Source: Thelephora terrestris
Lineage: Eukaryota; Basidiomycota; Agaricomycetes; Thelephorales; Thelephoraceae
Direction of reading: 5' to 3'
Length of the DNA: 64,000 nucleotides
Assembly: GCA_015956445.1 (NCBI GenBank)
Contig: WIUZ02000016.1
Span: 248,001 to 312,000 of the forward strand
The stretch's first letter is position 1; every line of letters starts with the position of its first letter. A program made the position numbers and the translations under genes. The notes under the pieces are model-generated. The model was not told the origin of the DNA. It searched no databases and saw only the letters and a program-made list of their open reading frames with translations. This document shows positions 23,809 through 36,400 of this stretch, one piece after another.

Positions 23809-26792
23809 ATGAATGGTCCAGGCGAGATCGTAGTGGATCCACGAGCACTCAGACCCCCCCATAGTTCACATCGACCGATTCCAGTTCGGCCATCCAGTAG
23901 AACACGCGTTGGCGACGACTCGGGACAGGAAGATGGGCCAGATTTGATTCGTAAGCCAAAGAGGCAGGTTGCACTGCACTCGTGTCTCTCAGCCAACTAA
24001 ATGTCTGATTCCTAGGTCAAGGAACCGCCGGAGCTCTAGTAGACAACATGGCACACCGCAGAGCTTCCCATTGCCGTATGGTTCTATCCCTGCTGCTGAG
24101 GTGCAACCCTCTCACCCGAACTTTAAACGCAGCCAGGATCCTGGAGAGAGACGAAGCGAACATGAGGATGAGGGACAAAACAGCCAACAGCAAGCGGACG
24201 TGTACGTCTCTCTCGCCCTCAACCAGACTCTCCTCAATTACCCCTCACAGCCAGATATCAGCCGCACTGCCAGTTCAAAAAGACTGTCAAGCTCTATTCT
24301 ACGATAAATACCATGAAATGGCTAAAGGGTACGACGAAGACTTCGTCAAGAAATATGGGGGGGATTTGGACACGACTTTGATCTTCGTGGGTTTCACATA
24401 AGGTTTTAACGACCACATGTTGATTAGGGTATCAGGCTGGTCTGTTTTCAGCTGTTGCCTCCGCGTTTATCATCGACGTAGACTCCCAGCTTCAGCCCAA
24501 CACGGGTGCCGAAACGGCCGCCCTTCTCCGGGTCCTTATTTACAAGATCGACAACACCACTTTCGGAAATGATGTTCCCGCTGTTCCACAATGGAACGGG
24601 CCTCCTCGTGCGATGGTCCATGTCCAAGCCATTCTCTTCGCAAGCCTTTCCGCTTCCCTCCTCGCCGCCCTCCTGGCAATGCTCGGAAAGCAATGGTTGA
24701 ACCGTTACGACTCGTCCGACATGCGCAGATCAGCCGTCGAACGCGACCAGAACCGACAGCGAAAACTTGACGGCATTACCGCGTGGTATTTTGACTACGT
24801 GATGGAGTCATTGCCGGTGATGCTGCAGGCTGCTCTGTTGCTTCTCGGCTGTGCCCTTTCCCGGTACCTCTGGGAAGTCTCCACCATTGTTGCATCCGTC
24901 GTGGTTGGCGTCACCTCGTTTGGTGTCCTCTTCTACCTATTCATTGTCATCGCTGGAGTGGCCTCTGAGAGCTGCCCATATCAGACACCTGCATCCCTTG
25001 TCCTTCGATACCTAAAGGGACCCTTCGAGAAGTCCGGTGCTATGGCCGTCATCAATGTTGCCAAATATTATCGTTTCCCCCCGTGGTTCGGGTTCAACAT
25101 CTTATGCTTATTGGTGATCTTCATCATCGTGGTCCCTCTTGCATTTGCCTTTGATGTCCTTCTTTTCACGGGAGCCATGGTCCGAAAGTTGGGTGCAAGA
25201 GCCCACCATCTCGCTGAAGTTCGTAGGGCCTATCATTATTTGGGCGAGGCACATGACACCCCAGAGCAGAGGCATGACCAGCAAACGACCGTGTCGGACC
25301 TGCGGTGCATTTCGTGGACCCTGCAGACATCTCTGGACAAAGATATTCGTCTATTAGCCGTTGAACACCTCGAAACAAAGACAGAGCTCCCCCACTTCAA
25401 CCCCACCCTCGTTGTATCTTCCTGTTTCGACGTCCTGACCGGTTGCCTTAGTATGAGCGGTCAGGAAGTGGCATTTGTGCAGGGGAAAGAGCAGCTTGGG
25501 ATAGCGTCTGCCAGATGTTTCCTCCGCTCCTTTCACCATCTCTTAGTCACGAATGAGGCTTCGAGTGCCCTCGCAGATCTTCGCCAACGTTACAACAGGG
25601 TTTTTTCCCTAGACCCCAATAGCATGGGCCTTCTACTCCATCATGCAACGACCAAGATCCACGCCTTGGTCAGCCAGGATCCGAACCCCCCCAAAGTCCG
25701 ATGGGATAACTACAGGCCACCCAGGCAGGAACACATCGCATTCACACGGCACATGGTTGAGGCTGCCAAGTTAGGGTATCAACAACGACATCGAAAGGTG
25801 CCTCGTTGGATCCTTCGCTTTGCACTGCACTCCCTCTCACTGGACCCTCCGGATTCAGTTGTTGCTGATTGCCTGACGATCGCCGCTATCGACCTGGGTT
25901 GTCAAGTTTCGAACATCTCGGCCCCGAAAGAGAGGTACGTTCACATCATATGACTGTCCACGTTTCTAACCAGGACTCAAGTGCACGAGTGGAGCAACTC
26001 TCCAACCTAATAACCCGTACACTCAAAAGTATGATTGAAGCTGCCAATCCCGATTCGACCTTCTCGAAGCGCAAGACCATCAGTACAATACTTTTCTATG
26101 CACTCTCTCGGAGAGGTAGGCAGCAAGGGATGTTCGATGCAACTTTACGTGCTGTTGAGGCCTCGCCTTCTCAAAGGTTCATGTGGTACCAAGCCGGGCG
26201 ATACATTGCTACGATGGTAGAAGAACCAATACCCTCCTTTTGGTCTCTGGATGAGCTCATCAGGTGGGCAAGAGCGGTCCTAGTGATCCCATATACGGAG
26301 GAGATAGGCCGTAGTGTGGTTGGTGCAACTTTGCAGATTGCTTCTGAAGAATCTCTGCGGCCCTACATTCCCATCGGCGTTTGGGCGTGGTTGAAGGAAA
26401 GGCCGTCTCTCCCACCCGTGTGCCGGGGGCGGTCTTTGGGGACCGATCCAGACATTATTAGACATGTCCGGAGACTTGGAGATCTCGAAATTCTCAAATC
26501 ATACTTCCTTCTCGTTTGGTCCGAGTGGGAGCTTCCTTCTCGCGACAGTCTCGACATGATGAAGATCACAATCCGGGAGGACTTCTCTGGGACGAGGATG
26601 AGGCGGCATCGGGAGGATTTAGTACAACGGTTGGACCATGTCCTCGGGGAGTTACGTCGGGAACCGGGACACTTCAATAGACACATCGAAGGCCGTCTCT
26701 ATCTTCACATCGAGGATTGGATCAAAGAAACGAGGGGAGTGTATAGAGAGCTGAGGGACGTGTTGCTAGAGGTGGAAGGGAAGCGGCGATGA
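23809..26792 (+). CDS. DUF6535 membrane protein, array gene D
   Basis: The ATG at 23809 aligns with the starts of B and E through a shared leader. Exon 1 here runs on: the expected GT donor after GTGGATCC reads AC, and the frame stays open through the former intron into exon 2, ending near 23949. Later small exons lead to the motif FYDKYHEMAKGYDEDFVKKY (ending 24388). The large exon runs from about 24438 to 25934 with four membrane segments, GKQWLNRYD and CPYQT, plus a further hydrophobic stretch (LLVIFIIVVPLAFAF). The last exon is 25982-26792, with blocks such as LEILKSYFLLVWSEW. The large and last exons are intact and close to B and E. The function is unknown, and the details of the 5' exons are tentative. 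Confidence 0.8.
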
Positions 26793-27344
26793 AGGTCAAA
26801 CCTGTACGTATCTCACATTTACCCGTTTCAGCGGTTAAGCTGATTCCCGCGAACGTTGTGCAGGATGCTGCTTGACTTGTGCTCTGCCCTTCTTGTGTCC
26901 GTTATTTCCCACCTGGAGCGGTTGAGGTTCCTTCCCAACACTCGCGCGCCACCATAGACCCCGTCGTCTCGTCTCTTCACACTTCCCCGTTGTCCAAACG
27001 ATTCCGGTCTCGCTTAGACGATATCCTTCAAGCGTTCTCTGTGGAAGATAGGATGGCATGACGTGGCAACGTGTTTCTTCAGTACTTTGTTCTTATATCC
27101 TATTTGCCGACCATCATCTGGGTCGTGACCGATTAGCGTCCCCGTAAGTGGGACGAGGTTTCATCGATTTCTCGCTCCGTTCCTGTTCTATATACAATGG
27201 GTGTCTCTTGAGTTACTCTTCAACCAAGATGCACTCATGTCTACGACAGCAGCCACTCAGAGGCACCATGGTTATACTTCACGGTTACCTTTCCCCTTCT
27301 CAACGGGGGGGTGAAGCAGCAGATAAGAACCCATGCGGCTGAGG
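26793..27344. other. Intergenic after gene D
   Basis: No gene is seen. It resembles the downstream regions of B and E. Near 27187-27200 a TATA-like box stands where a promoter of the truncated copy would be expected. Confidence 0.4.
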
Positions 27345-27700
27345 CTGCAAGTGGAATGCGAACCTATACAGCGTGCAAATGTCCCCCGTTGGATCCCCCG
27401 CCTTCAGCATCCGTCGTCGCCGACTGCCTGACGATCGTCGCGATTGACCTAGGCTGTGATATTCTGGACATCATGACTTTGGATGAGAGGCGCGTTCGCA
27501 TCTAGTCGGCGCCTACATTTCTGACCCAGAACTAGTCCACGAGTGGGCGACTCCCAGGATTCATTGCTCAAGAGATAGAAATCATGGTCGGGAGCCGCGA
27601 TACGGATTCAATCTTTTCCTAGTGCAAGGCAATCAGTGCGTTAGTCCCGCACGCAACCTTCTTGGAGCGGGATGGGCAGCAACGTACGGATGTGTAGAAT
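27345..27700 (+). pseudogene. Truncated DUF6535 array copy
   Basis: Bases 27390-27500 encode the conserved end of the large exon (SVVADCLTIVAIDLGCDIL). They are followed by a degenerate intron: the donor reads CG and the acceptor 'gaactag' is kept. Last-exon similarity begins at about 27536 and breaks at a TAG near 27620 and again near 27697. Everything upstream (membrane exon, 5' exons) is gone and everything after ~27700 matches post-gene DNA of the other units. This is a clear relic of a sixth copy. Confidence 0.85.
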
Positions 27701-29217
27701 CTCACTCGATTCACTCATGCTTCACCCATATTTGTGATCCCGCATTCGGTGCGCTCCTCCCTCGGGTTTTAACAATGGTCCTCCTCTCTTAGTGCGCGAA
27801 TGGAAGTCAACGTGCCCCAACTTCTTCTCTCAATTCCCATCTTCGATAAATGGCTGATCGCAATATTTGCTGCGTGTCTTGTGTCACAGTCGTAAAATAA
27901 TAATGCTTCTTCTCCCCTTTGTATTCCTGCAGAGAAACATGCGGAATATATTTTGTGCGTTGAATTTAAGATAGTATGACCCTCGCCTCTCCGGGCTCCG
28001 TCGCTGTTGCTTTTTTGAGCACCCGTTTGTCCTGCAACTCCGGGACTGAGAAGCGGAGTCAGCGGCCTCGTTTTCTCTTCTGCCTTTTCCAATGATTTTG
28101 CTGAAGTTAATCACGCAAGCCGTGTACGCTACGAAAGGCGCATCGAGGGAGAATGGAGTGGCATCGCATTGTAAGTTCAACTCGCCTTAAAGCTCAGTGC
28201 TGAAAGCGATGGCAAGTTCTGAGAACTCGAGTAGATATGCGAAACTGAACCCGCTGGGGATATCAATGCGGCTGTATGGCGACACGGCGTTGTGTTGGCA
28301 AGGCACACACTGTGGGAGAAGAAGGGGTGGCTCGTCAGCCTAAGGAACGATGGAAAAGAAGAAGTCATGTTATAAAAAAGGAAATCGCGATGTTGCTGAT
28401 GGCCTCACTTGTTCATGGAACGGAACACAGCGGTTCGGACTCAACGATGAGTCTCGGTGGTGGGGCATCCTTCAGAGGCGTCGTCCCCCCAGGTATCGTC
28501 CCCTTCCGAATCGCGTCCTCCTCGCCTCTGAATTCGAGGCTGGATTCCAGCCCAGGGCATCCAGCCTTCTCCCGCGAAGCGTATCAGATCACTGCCACAG
28601 GGCCCGGTGTAACCGCAGCTGGCCCGAGTACGGTTGCAAATCGATCAACCCCCCACTCCACTGGTACACCCTACTAACTTACCCCCCACTGCACCGTCTT
28701 TCCTGGCCTTGACCCGCGATTTTCCGCGAGCCGCCAGAGCAGGATCCATACACCTGGACGTCGCTTTCCCAATACATATCCGACTTCACCAGCACGATCG
28801 ATCACCTCCTAGGAATCTCTTTTAACACCAGCAGAACACACACTGAAGCCACAGGTCACTGCAGAGGTTACTGCAGACCCACACTTGGAATTCTTAGCCT
28901 TTTCCCTACTCTCATTCGCCTGAAGAATGCTCGAATGCGAACGGACCCTACGGAAGTCTGCATCAAAATAGTCGGTCAATGGCTGGTCTTACAAGCGCGT
29001 CCCCAGCGCAATCCTCTCATTCCTCGTGCCACAGAGTTCCCTGCAACGTTGCCAATCTGCTTGGATGCTCTACGTACGTTCGGTCCGGGCCCCGACGCCA
29101 CAGCGCCAACAAGGACACGTGGCGGTCCATCAGCTTACGGCCAAGTTCTGTTTGCCTCGCGTTGGACACGCGTTCCTCTCTCAGCGAACCAAACCAATAC
29201 CTACATCCCACCCCCTC
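27701..29217. other. Intergenic before array gene E
   Basis: About 1.5 kb without a supported gene. Open frames around 28276-28712 (133 and 120 codons) lack introns, motifs or similarity to anything else in the window. The last ~55 bp carry the shared leader (CTCTCAGCGAACCAAACCAA). Confidence 0.4.
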
Positions 29218-32200
29218 ATGACTGGTCTAAACGGGGTCATAGAAGACCCGTGAGATCTCGTATCTCTCCATGGTGTACATTGGCTAATATCGGCTCGATC
29301 CTCCAGTAGAACGAGAATCGGTGGTGGTTCAGGGCAGGAAGATGAGCGGGATTTGGTTCATCGCAACAACGCCGAGCGAAACGGGTATGCTGCACTTCAT
29401 CTGTATCTCCCTGTTGACTGAGCGTCTGACTTTTCGTCTAAGGAATCGTCAGAATTCTAATAGGCCACAAACTCCTACGAACAACTCTCCATCGAAGTGT
29501 GTTTATATTCCCTCCACTGGCGCGCCCCAATAGCTGACCTTGAATTGCAGTCAAGTTCCTGGAGGAATGCGAAACGAGAATGAGGGCAGTAGACAAACCA
29601 CCCAACAAGGAGCGGTTGGGTAAGTTTCTCTTCTTCTCGACCAAGTTGTCACGAATCACATTGCGCAACCGGGAAAGAGGTGCACTGGCGAGTCAAGATG
29701 ACCATGAGGCTCGGTTTTACGATAAGTACCACAAGGTCTCTGAAGAGTACGACAAGGAATTCCTCAAGAGATATGATGTTGATCTCGACACCACGCTCAT
29801 CTTTGTATGTTCCACAAGAATCCTTCGTGAATATATACTGATTAGGGTAACAGGCCGGTCTATTCTCCACTGTCACCTCCGCGTTCATAATTGGTATCGA
29901 CTCTAAGCTTCAGCCCGACCCGGGTGACGAAACCGTTGCCCTTCTCCGCCTCCTTATCTATAAGATCAACAGTACCACCTTTGGGAGCGACGCTCCCACT
30001 CTCCCTCGCTGGAACGGACCTCCCCCCGTAATGGTCCACGTTCAAGCTATCCTCTTCGCAAGTCTCTTCGCTTCCCTCCTCGCTGCCTTCCTTGCGATGC
30101 TCGGCAAGCAGTGGTTAAACCGCTACGACTCGTCCGACATGCGGGGATCGGCCATCGAGCGCAGCCACAACCGACAGCGAAAACTTGACGGCATCGACAC
30201 GTGGTATTTCAACCATGTGATGGCGGCAGTGCCGTTGATGCTGCAGGCTGCTCTATTGCTGCTCGGTTGTGCCCTTTCACGGTACCTTTGGGGGGTCTCC
30301 ACCCTTGTCGCATTTGTTGTACTCGGTTTCACCTCGATTGGCGTCCTCTTCTATCTCTTCATCGTCGTCGCTGGGGCGATCTACGAGAACTGTCCATATC
30401 AGACACCCGGGTCTCGAGCTCTTCGCTACCTAGGGCAAAGAGTCCCAGACATAATCCGTTCCCCTTATTCTTTTGCTGCCGCCTTCAAAGTCATCTTCGG
30501 GAAGTCTCAAGTTAGGGCCCTCTTCACGAAGAGCGCAGAACGTTGTCGCTCGTGGTGGATCGGAGTCAAAATCATATACTTCTCAGGGATTTTGCTTTTT
30601 GCGGTCCCTTTTGCCTTTGCCTTCGATGTCTCGCTTCTCGGGCGAGATGGAGCCCAAAAATTGACTCTTCTTCTCCGTCGGACGCATGCCGCTACCGAGC
30701 AAGACGACCAACCGGATATGGCGGACCTGCGGTGCATCTCCTGGACACTACACACATCTCTTGACGATGATATCCATCTACTGACCTTCGAACACCTCGC
30801 AACAAAGATGGAGCTCACCACCTTCGACCCCACCCTCGTTGCGGACCCCTGCTTCGATGTTCTGAGGAGGTGCATAAGCATCAGTAATCGTAAAATGGCG
30901 ACTATGCGGGGGAAAGAGCTGCTTGCTACAGTGTCTGCCAGGTGTTTCCTCCGCTCCTTCCATGGTCTCCATGTCATGAATCCACCTCCGAGGGTCCTCG
31001 CAGATATTTGCCGACGTTACAAGAGGACTTTCCCCCGCGACCTCGATCACACCGGCCTTCCATTCAGTTCCACGATGACCATGAACAACTATTTGGCTGA
31101 TCAGGTCTGCGGCCTCGAACTTATCGACTTAAATGCCCACAGACCTTTCATCCAAGAACATATCATATACGCACACCATATGGTTCGAGCTGCCCAGGAG
31201 AAATATCGACAGACGCAAGGCGAAAAAGTACCCCGCTGGGCGCTCCGCTTTGCACTCCTTTCCCTATCCTTGTGTCCCCCATCTCCGGTATCCGTTGTTG
31301 CCGACTGCCTGGCAATTGTCGCTATCGACCTGGGTTGTGATGTTCTGGGCTTCGTGGCATTGAAGGAGGGGTGCGTTCACAATCTGATGAGTATTCACAT
31401 CTCTGACCAAGACTAAAGCGAACGACTGGAGCAAATCTCAAACCTCATAAAACAAACGCTCGAAACTATGATTGAAGCTCCGAATCCCTCGAAGTATAAG
31501 GCCATCAGCACTCTATTCCTCTATGCCGCCTCTCTAGGGCGAGATGGACAGCAAGGGATGTTTGACGTCACCTTGCGCGCTGTCGCGGCCTCACTCTCCC
31601 CTATGTGGAAGCATGCCGAGCCGTACATCGCTGCACTGTTCGAGGAATCAAGCCCCCCTTCGCTGAATTTGGTTATCGTGCTCATATCACCCCACATATT
31701 CGACATATCGTACTTTTCTGGCGGTCCTTCGGTAGCTAGGTGGGCAGATGCGGTCTTACAAGTCCCGTATACGGATGAGGTGGGTCGGAGTGTGGTTGAT
31801 GCAACGTTGCAGATTGCTTCCATTGTTTCCTTACGACGACACATTCGCATCGAAGTTTGGGCCTTGTTCAAGAAACGGCCGTCCCTCCCGCCAGTATGCA
31901 AGGGACGATCCATGGGAACCAATCAGGGCATTATTAGTCACATCCAAGGACTTAAAGATTTCGAAATTCTCAAGTCTTACTTTCTCCTTGTTTGGTCAGA
32001 GTGGGAATCTCCTTCCCCCTCTTCCCTTCAAGCGATGGAAATCTCAATCCGAGAGAACTTCTCTGGGACTGGATCGTGGCGGCAGCGGGAAGATTTGGTG
32101 CAAGGGTTGGATCACGTTCTTGGGGAGTTGGGTCGGGGGCCCGATTACTTAATGCGACATACCACGCGGGTTATCGATGCCCCCGGAATTCTTGCGAGAA

Positions 32201-32307
32201 AGAAAAAGTACAAAAAGCTGAAGGATGTGTTGCTGAAGGTGGAGAGGAAAGCGGTGATGGAGATTATCACTCGTACGTCTCTCAGGTTCATTGTGTTCGG
32301 AAGGTAA
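29218..32307 (+). CDS. DUF6535 membrane protein, array gene E
   Basis: Seven exons (29218-29249, 29307-29384, 29443-29496, 29551-29619, 29678-29804, 29854-31370, 31419-32307) sum to 2,766 nt (921 aa) in one frame. This is the cleanest model of the array and the template for the others. The N-terminus is polar. FYDKYHKVSEEYDKEFLKRY precedes AGLFSTVTSAF, the first membrane segment. Then come the paired helices around GKQWLNRYD, the helix before CPYQT, and a fifth hydrophobic stretch (IIYFSGILLFAVPFAFAF). The C-terminal ~480 residues are helical, ending with LKDFEILKSYFLLVWSEW and a charged tail. The acceptor of exon 5 has moved 8 nt compared with B because the ancestral AG is now AA. The function is unknown. 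Confidence 0.86.
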
Positions 32308-33466
32308 GCTGATTCTTTAGGAGGTTCTGAGGGATATCGGTCGACTTGTGCTCTACCCCTTCTGTGAACGTGATCTCGCATCTGGAGCGGTCGAAGTCCC
32401 TCCCCAACGTTTGTCTACCGCCATCTGGCATATTTTTTCTTTGTCTCCTCACAGTCACACTTCCCCGTTGTTCAAGTGGTTTGTCTCACGTTAACGCACG
32501 TTATCCAAGATTTCTCGGTAGGAAAAACGATAGCATGGTATTACAACGCGCTTCAGTACTCCGTTGATATTCTATCTCTACCTCCATTCACCCATCGTTA
32601 TATGCCCCAGGGATCCGGAGGGCCGAAGCAGCCGATGGAAATTCCCACGAAAAGCTTGATCAAAGTGCGATGGGTCGTCTACATGGATCCGATGAGCGGA
32701 GTCTAGCGTGGCGGCGGGGGTCACCAAGCTCAGTTGTTTCCCCAGACGTTGAAAGTCTTGTGGTCGAACCCAGACAAAACTGTGCCACACGCTCCGCGGG
32801 CACGTAACTTCTTCGGCATCCCCCCTTGGCGCCCATGGAGCGGAGTCAAACTCAATCAGAGGTTCTCACCCTCGCCTTTTGCGAAGTTGCATTCACAGTC
32901 ACATCCACTAAATCTGACGGAACAGGTTAGCCGGGTGGGTTTTCGGCTGAGGTTTCGGGGGATGCTTTGAGTGTGGTTTATTGAAAAGAAGAACAGACAC
33001 AGGCGATGTATATTAAGGCAGCGCTGCAGGGGAGCACGAAAGTGAAAACGGCGGAATGGGTGGAAGACTTGTAGAACGTCGCGTACAAAGACATGTTTCC
33101 GAGACAACAGACCCTTGGGAGCAGCAAAGAACCTCCACTCCACTAGGTATCGAGCGGAACAAGGAATTAAAGGTGTTTGTCAACCCGTTCCACAACTGCA
33201 TGTCGGAACCACCTCTGTTTTTGGGATGGTGGAAAAGATCGCCGCCTGCGATGTCTACTACCCAAAAGAAAGGAAGGATGAGGGCCAACGAACAGAACAT
33301 TTAATAAGACGATATAAGATGCACATCAGTGACAAACAGTTGGGTGATAGTATCGAATAGAGTGGTTTTCATAAAATGTTGGCTCGTATGACAGAAAGCG
33401 ACCTTGAAGAGAGGGTGGGACGGTGTTGTTCGGGGATAAGAAATCCGCTCAGGGACGCTAGGAAAC
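32308..33466. other. Intergenic, end of array to NB-ARC gene
   Basis: No gene is supported. 32308-32560 is the usual post-gene segment of the array unit. 32800-32880 keeps a weak copy of the dispersed repeat. Both flanking genes point into this interval, so it should contain two 3' ends. Confidence 0.4.
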
Positions 33467-36400
33467 TCACCAATGTAAATGTAATGCAAGTTTCCTGAAA
33501 CACATTTCTCGTTCAATCTGTTCGAGGAGATTTCTACAGTCCCCCACTTCCTTCTTCAGCCCAAGCTTCTGATAAATAAATTTCAAAAGCAGGGGTAAGG
33601 GATGGAATCCATGAAGCTCACCGTCTGAATCTGATCCACTTGAGATGTTAAAGTTTTCCATCGCTTGTTCAACCGTTTGGAGGAGATCTTGGCAGCGCTC
33701 CACGTCCGCCACTGCCCCGAGCCTCTCAAAAGTCCCGAATGCGCACAACGCCTCGGACTTCGCTTCCTCCAGCCTGTGTTGCTGATACCAAATCTGAGCC
33801 TGCTCTTCCATCGCGCGACCCAGGTTGTATGCATTGTCAGCCGTGAACGATTTGGCTTGTTCGATGTGGGCGTTTGCGACCTCGAGCTTCCCTTCATCTC
33901 GAAAAATCTCCGCCATCTCGTAATGAATCCCAAATAGTTGACCTTGCCAATTGAAAGGGGATGCGATCGTTAGGGCTGTCTTGAAATGGTAAATGGCCTT
34001 CTCCTTCTCTCTCTTGTGACGATATATCTCGCCAAGAAGGGAATGAGATTGGCAGAGCTGAAATTCTTGGTCTTTCTCCGGGAGAAGATCGATCTTGCGT
34101 GCCACCGTTTCTTCTGCGGCATCGAGCTGGCCGTCCTGAATAAACAATGAAGCGAGGCTCTGCAAACAATTTAACTGTTCCTCCACGTCACCGAGGTGTT
34201 CGAACACGTCCAATGCTTCCCTCGCCTGTTCTATTCCTTCCCCGGAGAGTCCCAGAGATTGATTTGCAAGAGATAATGACTGTAATGATTGAGCAATCCA
34301 AAAGTCTTCCCCCTGCTCTCTCCAAAGATTCAAGGTATGGGTGAGGAGTCGTTTTTCTTCTACTGGGTTTCCAATTGATCCAAATAATCGTGAGAGCGCG
34401 AACAAGCAATTAGCTTTGGAGGGGTGATAATCGGGAAGGCCTTCTATCTTCGACACCAGCACTGTTTGCCGTGGTTTTTGCCAATAGATGTGCTCCATGA
34501 AGTGGTAACAAGCATCCCAGACATTGAGTGCGTCCATGTCTATGGATGTGAAGATATTAAGCAGGTGCTCAACATTATTGTCTTCTGACTTGATCCACTG
34601 TGCTTCACCAAATCCAGGTTTGCTAGGAGAAAGCTCAACAGACAGTCGGGTGAAGTAGTGGTCCTTAGTGGTGCAAAGGAGTGGGGATGTCTTAGGGTCT
34701 GGGGGGGAGAGGTAGTCTTGGATGGGTGCCAACATTATGATGAAGCCGTTGCTCCGGTAAGTCAGCGAAAGAATGCAGAACCTATCGAAGATGTGTCTTC
34801 TGTTAGGGACAGTGGGGAACAGCCAGTCGAGGTTTTTCTCGTCGATCCCTTGCGGGAAGAAAGCGACCACTCCGAGGAGGTCGCGCGCGTTTGGGCCAAG
34901 ATTTCGGAACATTGAAGAGGTGAGCGACAACTCGATCGTTGCTGCCAGGCTTTCGTTGTGATCCGTTCGAAGCACCTGCGCCCGTCGTACGTCCCACTCC
35001 TTGGCCAGTCGATCGTGATCCCAAACATTCTCGGATGCGGTGGTGGCGAGCAGCGTTATCGAGAGAGCATGAAAGTCCAAGCGCTGGAGAAGGTATTCAA
35101 TTGTCTTAGACCGGTTGTCGTAACCGTAGATGCTGTAGAAAATATCACATGCTGCCTCCATTGACAATGTGGAGATGATTGGTCGCATGAAAAGTGGGGG
35201 AACGTTGGAGATGCGGGAGGTGATGCCTACACAAATGTTGCTGAAATGACTCAGGTCCTTCACCATCGTGTGTATCTCGCGCGCGTCGGTTCCCTGGGGG
35301 TCGAGGATCGACTCGGCGTTGTCGAGGACTATAAGCATCTCCTTGCAAGACAAGAATGACCGGAGCGGAGCCAAGTCTTCAGGGTTCTCGACACCAGCGC
35401 CAATAACCTGTGAGAGTCGGCGAAGGAAATTGGCACGGGAAGCTGGAAACTGGTCGCAGCGTATGAAGCGCCGATTATCACCAAATCTTTCTTTTATGCT
35501 ATCGTGGTGGAGAACAGCAAGGGCGACAGACGTTTTCCCAATCCCGCCGGCGCCGATGAGAGCAAAGGGGTTGAGGCCGTTCGCGATACCAACAATTCTC
35601 TCGATCAGCCCATCGCGACCGAAACAAGCCCTCGGCCTCGGGGGAGGCAGTTCCCCAAGAGAGATACTATCGAACCGTAAGGCCGTGGATCCATCTGAGG
35701 TCGACCTGACTTGGGCCTGAGGATGGTCGGTGTTTGGTGGCGGATGAATGAAAAGTTGTGCTCACCAGTTGGATTTGGGCGCTTGTGCCTCCCTGACCTG
35801 CCTGTACATCATAACGGCGATCCAAAAGCATGTGGTTTTTCATCGGGACCTCTTCCTAAATCCCAAGCTCTTAGTGATTGTCAAACCGGGCTGACCGGAC
35901 GCACGTTGAAGATGAGACGAATCCTGTCCAGGTCCCGCCCCCAAGCGGCGATTGTATCTCGGTCGTTCTTCGCGTTAAGGAAGCGCAAGATCGCGGGCCG
36001 CTCGCTTTGTCGGTCGATTTTCTGCTGAATCCGAGCCAAAATCCTGCAGTTGAGACCTCAGTAACCAGGTCATTCAATGTACACGTTACTGATTCAACTC
36101 ACGTCGTCAACTCCTCAATCGCCCCGAGCATGGACCTGCTGAGCTCATCTAATCGTCTCCCACTCGACTTCCGGTAAAGAGCTTGACATACATCGGCGCA
36201 GGATAGCCCAAGCCGAACGTAATTTTGTTCTTTCACCATCGATTCCTAGATAAACGTGAACCAGAAGGTCGTCGTTGCAGGGGAGGAGGCGCACTTTAAT
36301 CATAGCCAGAAGAGCGCCGGCAGAACTAAAAACGTTCTTCGCTGGTTGGGCATTCGAGGCTCCCTCCGCGAGACGTAGAGCTATGATGGATTCAGCCAGC

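Noticed and set aside
28276-28712. Two overlapping frames of 120-133 codons
   Set aside because: No introns, motif or repeat relationship; length is within chance for GC-balanced DNA.
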